Source of the DNA: Bacillota bacterium
GTDB taxonomy: Bacteria > Bacillota > Clostridia > Lachnospirales > Lachnospiraceae
Assembly: GCA_023399455.1 (NCBI GenBank)
Contig: JAEWPN010000042.1
Span: 1-36,280, forward strand
Direction: 5' to 3'
DNA: 36,280 bases
Positions 33,291-36,280 of this stretch are shown one piece after another; position 1 is the stretch's first letter; each line of letters starts with the position of its first letter. Made by a program: the position numbers and the translations under genes. The notes under the pieces are model-generated. The model was given only the letters and a program-made list of their open reading frames with translations, did no database searches and was not told the DNA's origin.

Positions 33291-34517
33291 ATGACTATTT
33301 TTGACGAACTGAAGGCGAGAGGACTTCTCGCACAGCTTACGGATGAAGAGGAAATCAAGGAACTGATCAACAATGGGAAGGCCACTTTCTATATTGGCTT
33401 CGATCCAACCGCCGACAGCCTCCATGTAGGTCACTTTATGGCACTTTGCCTTATGAAAAGACTGCAGATGGCGGGCAACAAACCTATTGCGCTTATCGGA
33501 GGAGGAACCGGTATGATAGGAGATCCTACCGGAAGAAGCGATATGCGAACGATGATGACGCCGGAGATTATCCAGCATAACTGTGACTGTTTCAAGGTAC
33601 AGATGAGCAAATTCATCGACTTTTCCGAGGGAAAAGCGCTTATGGTAAACAACGCCGACTGGCTGATGGAGCTTAACTACATCGAGTTGCTGAGAGAGGT
33701 GGGCGCACATTTCAGCGTGAACCGCATGCTTACCGCAGAATGTTACAAGCAGCGTATGGAGAAGGGGCTTAGCTTCCTGGAATTTAATTATATGATTATG
33801 CAAAGCTACGATTTCTATGTATTGTACCAGAAATACGGCTGTAACATGCAGTTCGGCGGGGATGATCAGTGGAGCAACATGCTGGGAGGAACGGAACTGA
33901 TCAGGCGTAAATTAGGCAAGGATGCATATGCTATGACGATTACCCTGCTTCTTAATTCTGAAGGCAATAAGATGGGCAAGACGCAGAAGGGGGCCGTATG
34001 GCTGGATCCCAATAAGACGCCTCCTTATGAATTCTTCCAGTACTGGAGAAACATTGCCGATGCGGATGTCCTAAAATGTATCCGCATGCTGACATTCCTT
34101 CCGCTGGAGCAGATTGACGAAATGGATAAATGGGAGGGCAGCGAACTGAACAGGGCAAAAGAAATTCTTGCTTATGAGCTGACAAAGATGATACATGGAG
34201 AAGAGGAAGCAAATAAGGCGTTAGAAAGCGCAAAGGCCTTATTTACAAGCGGAAACGCAGCGGATATGCCTACGGCGGAGCTTGAGGACAAAGATTTTGA
34301 AGAAGACAAGATTGATATTCTTTCCATGCTGGTAGCTTCCGGTCTCGTGGCCTCCCGCTCCGAGGGGCGCCGTGCGGTGGAGCAGGGCGGAGTGACTGTG
34401 GACGGAGAGAAGGTTGCGGATATCAAGGCTGCTTTTGAAAAGGAACGGCTTGCAGGCGAAGGGCTAATCCTAAAGCGCGGTAAGAAGAGCTTTAAAAAGG
34501 TTATTTACAAAAATTAA
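33291..34517 (+). CDS. tyrS: Tyrosyl-tRNA synthetase
   Basis: 408-aa class I synthetase charging tRNA-Tyr. Motifs: [18 protein letters not shown] (33-50), with HVGH as the HIGH-type signature; [22 protein letters not shown] (near 226) as the KMSKS-type loop. The C-terminal ~65 residues form an S4-like RNA-binding domain ([20 protein letters not shown]). ATG 33291 has AAAGGAG 7 bp upstream and yields the expected length; an earlier in-frame ATG at 33240 would add 17 unconserved residues. It is regulated by the T-box leader. Confidence 0.98.
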   Translation: MTIFDELKARGLLAQLTDEEEIKELINNGKATFYIGFDPTADSLHVGHFMALCLMKRLQMAGNKPIALIGGGTGMIGDPTGRSDMRTMMTPEIIQHNCDCFKVQMSKFIDFSEGKALMVNNADWLMELNYIELLREVGAHFSVNRMLTAECYKQRMEKGLSFLEFNYMIMQSYDFYVLYQKYGCNMQFGGDDQWSNMLGGTELIRRKLGKDAYAMTITLLLNSEGNKMGKTQKGAVWLDPNKTPPYEFFQYWRNIADADVLKCIRMLTFLPLEQIDEMDKWEGSELNRAKEILAYELTKMIHGEEEANKALESAKALFTSGNAADMPTAELEDKDFEEDKIDILSMLVASGLVASRSEGRRAVEQGGVTVDGEKVADIKAAFEKERLAGEGLILKRGKKSFKKVIYKN

Positions 34518-34521
34518 ATAA

Positions 34522-34550
34522 GAATAATGTTTTTTCCCCTTGCATATATT
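34522..34550 (+). promoter_or_regulatory. Sigma-E-like promoter of spoIVA
   Basis: GAATAAT (34522-34528), a 14-bp spacer and CATATATT (34543-34550). The Bacillus sigma-E consensus is roughly KMATATT-N14-CATACAHT, so the match is good but not perfect. spoIVA is a sigma-E gene in Bacillus. Transcription would begin near 34556, 28 nt before the chosen start. Confidence 0.6.
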
Positions 34551-34583
34551 GTAACAGCAAATATGGAAGGGGAAACTTTTTTT

Positions 34584-36065
34584 ATGGACGCTTCACATAC
34601 ACATAATTTATACAAAGATATACAATTTAGAACCGGAGGAGAAATCTACATAGGGGTGGTGGGACCGGTCAGGACCGGTAAGTCTACGTTTATCAAACGT
34701 TTTATGGATATTATGGTTTTACCCTATATGACAGACGAACATGAAAAGACAAGGGCACAGGATGAGCTGCCGCAAAGCTCCGGCGGGAAAACAATTACCA
34801 CTACGGAGCCGAAGTTTATTCCTAAGGAGGCCGCAAAGATTTCCCTTGGCGAGGACATCAATGTTAATGTCCGCCTGATCGACTGCGTAGGCTATATGGT
34901 GGAAGGCGCCAGCGGCCATATGGAGGAAGATATAGAGCGGATGGTAAAGACGCCTTGGTCGACGGAGGAGATCCCCTTTACGCAGGCGGCGGAAATCGGC
35001 ACGCGCAAGGTAATTAACGATCATTCGACCATAGGCATCGTCGTAACCTGCGATGGCAGCTTCGGAGAGCTTCCGAGAGAAAATTACTTACCGGCTGAAG
35101 AGAGGACTATCCAGGAGCTTAAAAGAATACATAAGCCCTTTATCGTATTAGTAAATACGGAGAAGCCATATTCGGAAAGCGCCATCAAACTTGCGGAGGA
35201 AGTGGGCAGGAAATATCAGGTCAGCGCAATGCCCGTAAACTGCGAGCAGTTGAAAAAAGAAGATATTAATGGAATTATGGAAAAAATACTATATGAATTC
35301 CCGCTTACTATGGTGGAATTCTACATGCCCAAGTGGGTGGAGATGCTTCCAAATACCCATAGGATGAAGGCCGACATCATAGGGAAGATAAGAGAGCTTA
35401 TAGGGCAGGTTGGTTGTGTAAAGGACGTGGTATCCGGAGGAATTCAGATAGAAAGTGACTATCTGCGTAAATGCAAGGTGGAGGGAATCGATATGGCTAC
35501 CGGCTGCGTAACGGTGGCGGTGGATGTGGACGATTCGTTCTATTACGAAATGCTGAGCGACTTGGTCGGAGAAAATATCACCAGCGAATACCAGCTGTTG
35601 TCCGTACTGAGGGAAATGGCAAAGATGAAGACAGAATATGTAAAGGTCCTTCATGCAGTGGATTCGGTCAGGGGTAAAGGCTATGGAGTGGTAACGCCCG
35701 AAAGAAACGAAATCACCTTGGATAAACCGGAAATCATCCGTCATGGAAATAAGTTCGGCGTAAAAATCAAAGCGGAAAGTCCCAGCATCCATATGATACG
35801 GGCGAATATTGAAACGGAGATATCTCCTATCGTTGGAACTGAGGAGCAGGCGCAGGATCTGATCCGGTATATCTCCGACGCGGGCACCAGTGAAGAGGGA
35901 ATGTGGGAAACCAATATCTTCGGTAAGACGGTGGAACAGCTTGTAAATGACGGCATCACTGGGAAGATTGCGATGATTGGAGAAGAGAGTCAAGTAAAGC
36001 TTCAGGAAACCATGCAGAAAATAGTGAACGACAGCAATGGTGGAATGGTCTGCATCATCATATAA
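34584..36065 (+). CDS. spoIVA: Stage IV sporulation protein A
   Basis: 493-aa morphogenetic ATPase that polymerises on the forespore surface and forms the basement layer of the spore coat. Walker A is GPVRTGKST (27-35). ARAQDELPQSSGGKTITTTEPKF-like sequence, VRLIDCVGYMVEGA, AAEIGTRKVI and HSTIGIVVTCDGSFG match the family closely. The C-terminal domain ends NDSNGGMVCIII. ATG 34584 gives the family length (Bacillus: 492 aa); GGAAGGGGAAA is about 9 bp upstream. The frame opens earlier (34527), but those residues are not conserved and lie near or before the expected transcription start. Confidence 0.97.
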   Translation: MDASHTHNLYKDIQFRTGGEIYIGVVGPVRTGKSTFIKRFMDIMVLPYMTDEHEKTRAQDELPQSSGGKTITTTEPKFIPKEAAKISLGEDINVNVRLIDCVGYMVEGASGHMEEDIERMVKTPWSTEEIPFTQAAEIGTRKVINDHSTIGIVVTCDGSFGELPRENYLPAEERTIQELKRIHKPFIVLVNTEKPYSESAIKLAEEVGRKYQVSAMPVNCEQLKKEDINGIMEKILYEFPLTMVEFYMPKWVEMLPNTHRMKADIIGKIRELIGQVGCVKDVVSGGIQIESDYLRKCKVEGIDMATGCVTVAVDVDDSFYYEMLSDLVGENITSEYQLLSVLREMAKMKTEYVKVLHAVDSVRGKGYGVVTPERNEITLDKPEIIRHGNKFGVKIKAESPSIHMIRANIETEISPIVGTEEQAQDLIRYISDAGTSEEGMWETNIFGKTVEQLVNDGITGKIAMIGEESQVKLQETMQKIVNDSNGGMVCIII

Positions 36066-36104
36066 GGAACGGGCAAAAGATATTTGCAGGGAAAATTTCA
36101 TAGG

Positions 36105-36144
36105 GTAACTGTTTTGCCACAGCGGCAAGGCAGTTACTTTTTTT
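36105..36144 (+). terminator. Intrinsic terminator of spoIVA
   Basis: GTAACTG (36105-36111) pairs with CAGTTAC (36131-36137) and TTTTGCC with GGCAAGG (one mismatch), then seven T. The GTAACTG/CAGTTAC arms resemble other short hairpins in the window. Confidence 0.88.
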
Positions 36145-36280
36145 ATGTAATAGGATTAGGGTGTCAAAAGGTCCTTTTGCGAACGTCTCTAGGCAATATG
36201 CTCAAAACAAAAAGACTCCTGCGCCGAATTCCAATATATAAGAAGTTCTAATTCTCAGTCTATTCGCGCCAAACATACCA
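36145..36280. repeat. Left arm of a long inverted-repeat element (truncated by window edge)
   Basis: 36145-36177 is an exact reverse complement of 106-138. 36200-36280 closely matches 8543-8617, the left arm of the complete element (AAAAGACTCCT, GCCGAATTC, AATATATAAGAAGTTCTAAT and CCAAACATA). The window stops just before the inner stem. A small palindrome, CAAAAGGTCCTTTTG, lies at 36165-36179. No ORF. Confidence 0.8.

Noticed and set aside
35289..36128. 279-codon minus-strand frame opposite spoIVA
   Set aside because: Antisense to a conserved gene and runs into the terminator; no family resemblance.
1..36280. CRISPR array, tRNA or rRNA genes, prophage
   Set aside because: No regularly spaced direct repeats, cloverleaf-like genes, rRNA motifs, integrase or phage structural genes were seen on either strand.
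1..36280. A circular 36-kb plasmid, suggested by complementary ends
   Set aside because: The content is essential chromosomal housekeeping genes in conserved order; breaking of the assembly at hairpins is a simpler explanation.

Overview
This window looks like chromosomal DNA of a spore-forming clostridium, most probably a Lachnospiraceae member. Evidence for this is moderate GC, many strong GGAGG-type ribosome binding sites, several TTG/GTG starts, a tyrosine T-box leader, the sporulation coat-assembly ATPase spoIVA, and a Firmicutes-style ylxM-ffh-rpsP-khpA-rimM-trmD / rplS-rbgA-rnhB-ylqG-ylqH-yraN gene order. The family assignment rests on remembered protein families and synteny; no search was run. 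All genes are on the + strand except prs.

Layout. 1-138 is one arm of a long inverted-repeat element. 256-3350 holds a YitT-type membrane protein, a membrane-anchored GH25 muramidase and an overlapping AraC regulator. 3370-8494 is the translation/secretion block: a consensus promoter, ylxM, ffh, rpsP, khpA, an inverted repeat, rimM, a trmD fused to a GNAT-like domain, and a small zinc-finger membrane protein. 8471-8800 is a complete 330-bp inverted-repeat element. 8978-13110 is a catabolic cassette (iorA, iorB, phenylacetate-CoA-ligase-like, tandem ACT protein) that splits the usual trmD-rplS neighbourhood. 13119-19135 resumes the block: rplS with its own promoter and terminator, then lepB, rbgA, a second lepB, rnhB, ylqG, ylqH, yraN. 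19213-23422 holds pgeF and a two-component system. A bidirectional terminator separates this from prs on the minus strand, which diverges from a DUF512 radical-SAM-like gene. Next come der, plsY, gpsA, a MoxR AAA+/CoxE-like VWA pair and an AGCS symporter. The window ends with T-box-tyrS, then spoIVA with a sigma-E-like promoter, a terminator, and the opposite arm of the inverted-repeat element at 36145-36280.

How it fits together. YlxM/Ffh and the two signal peptidases serve protein export. S16, RimM, TrmD, L19, RbgA, Der, KhpA and TyrRS serve ribosome assembly and translation. IorAB with the CoA ligase and ACT protein probably oxidise aryl-pyruvates to aryl-acetyl-CoA and handle released aryl acids. 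PlsY and GpsA make phospholipid precursors.

Most noteworthy are a family of large intergenic inverted repeats (three related copies plus two of similar architecture), the TrmD-GNAT fusion, the uncharacterised MoxR-VWA pair, and the orphan FliK-like/FlhB-C-like pair. I found no CRISPR array, tRNA, rRNA, transposase or prophage gene. Every region longer than 300 bp without a gene (8495-8977 and 32731-33290) is accounted for by the inverted repeat and the T-box leader respectively.
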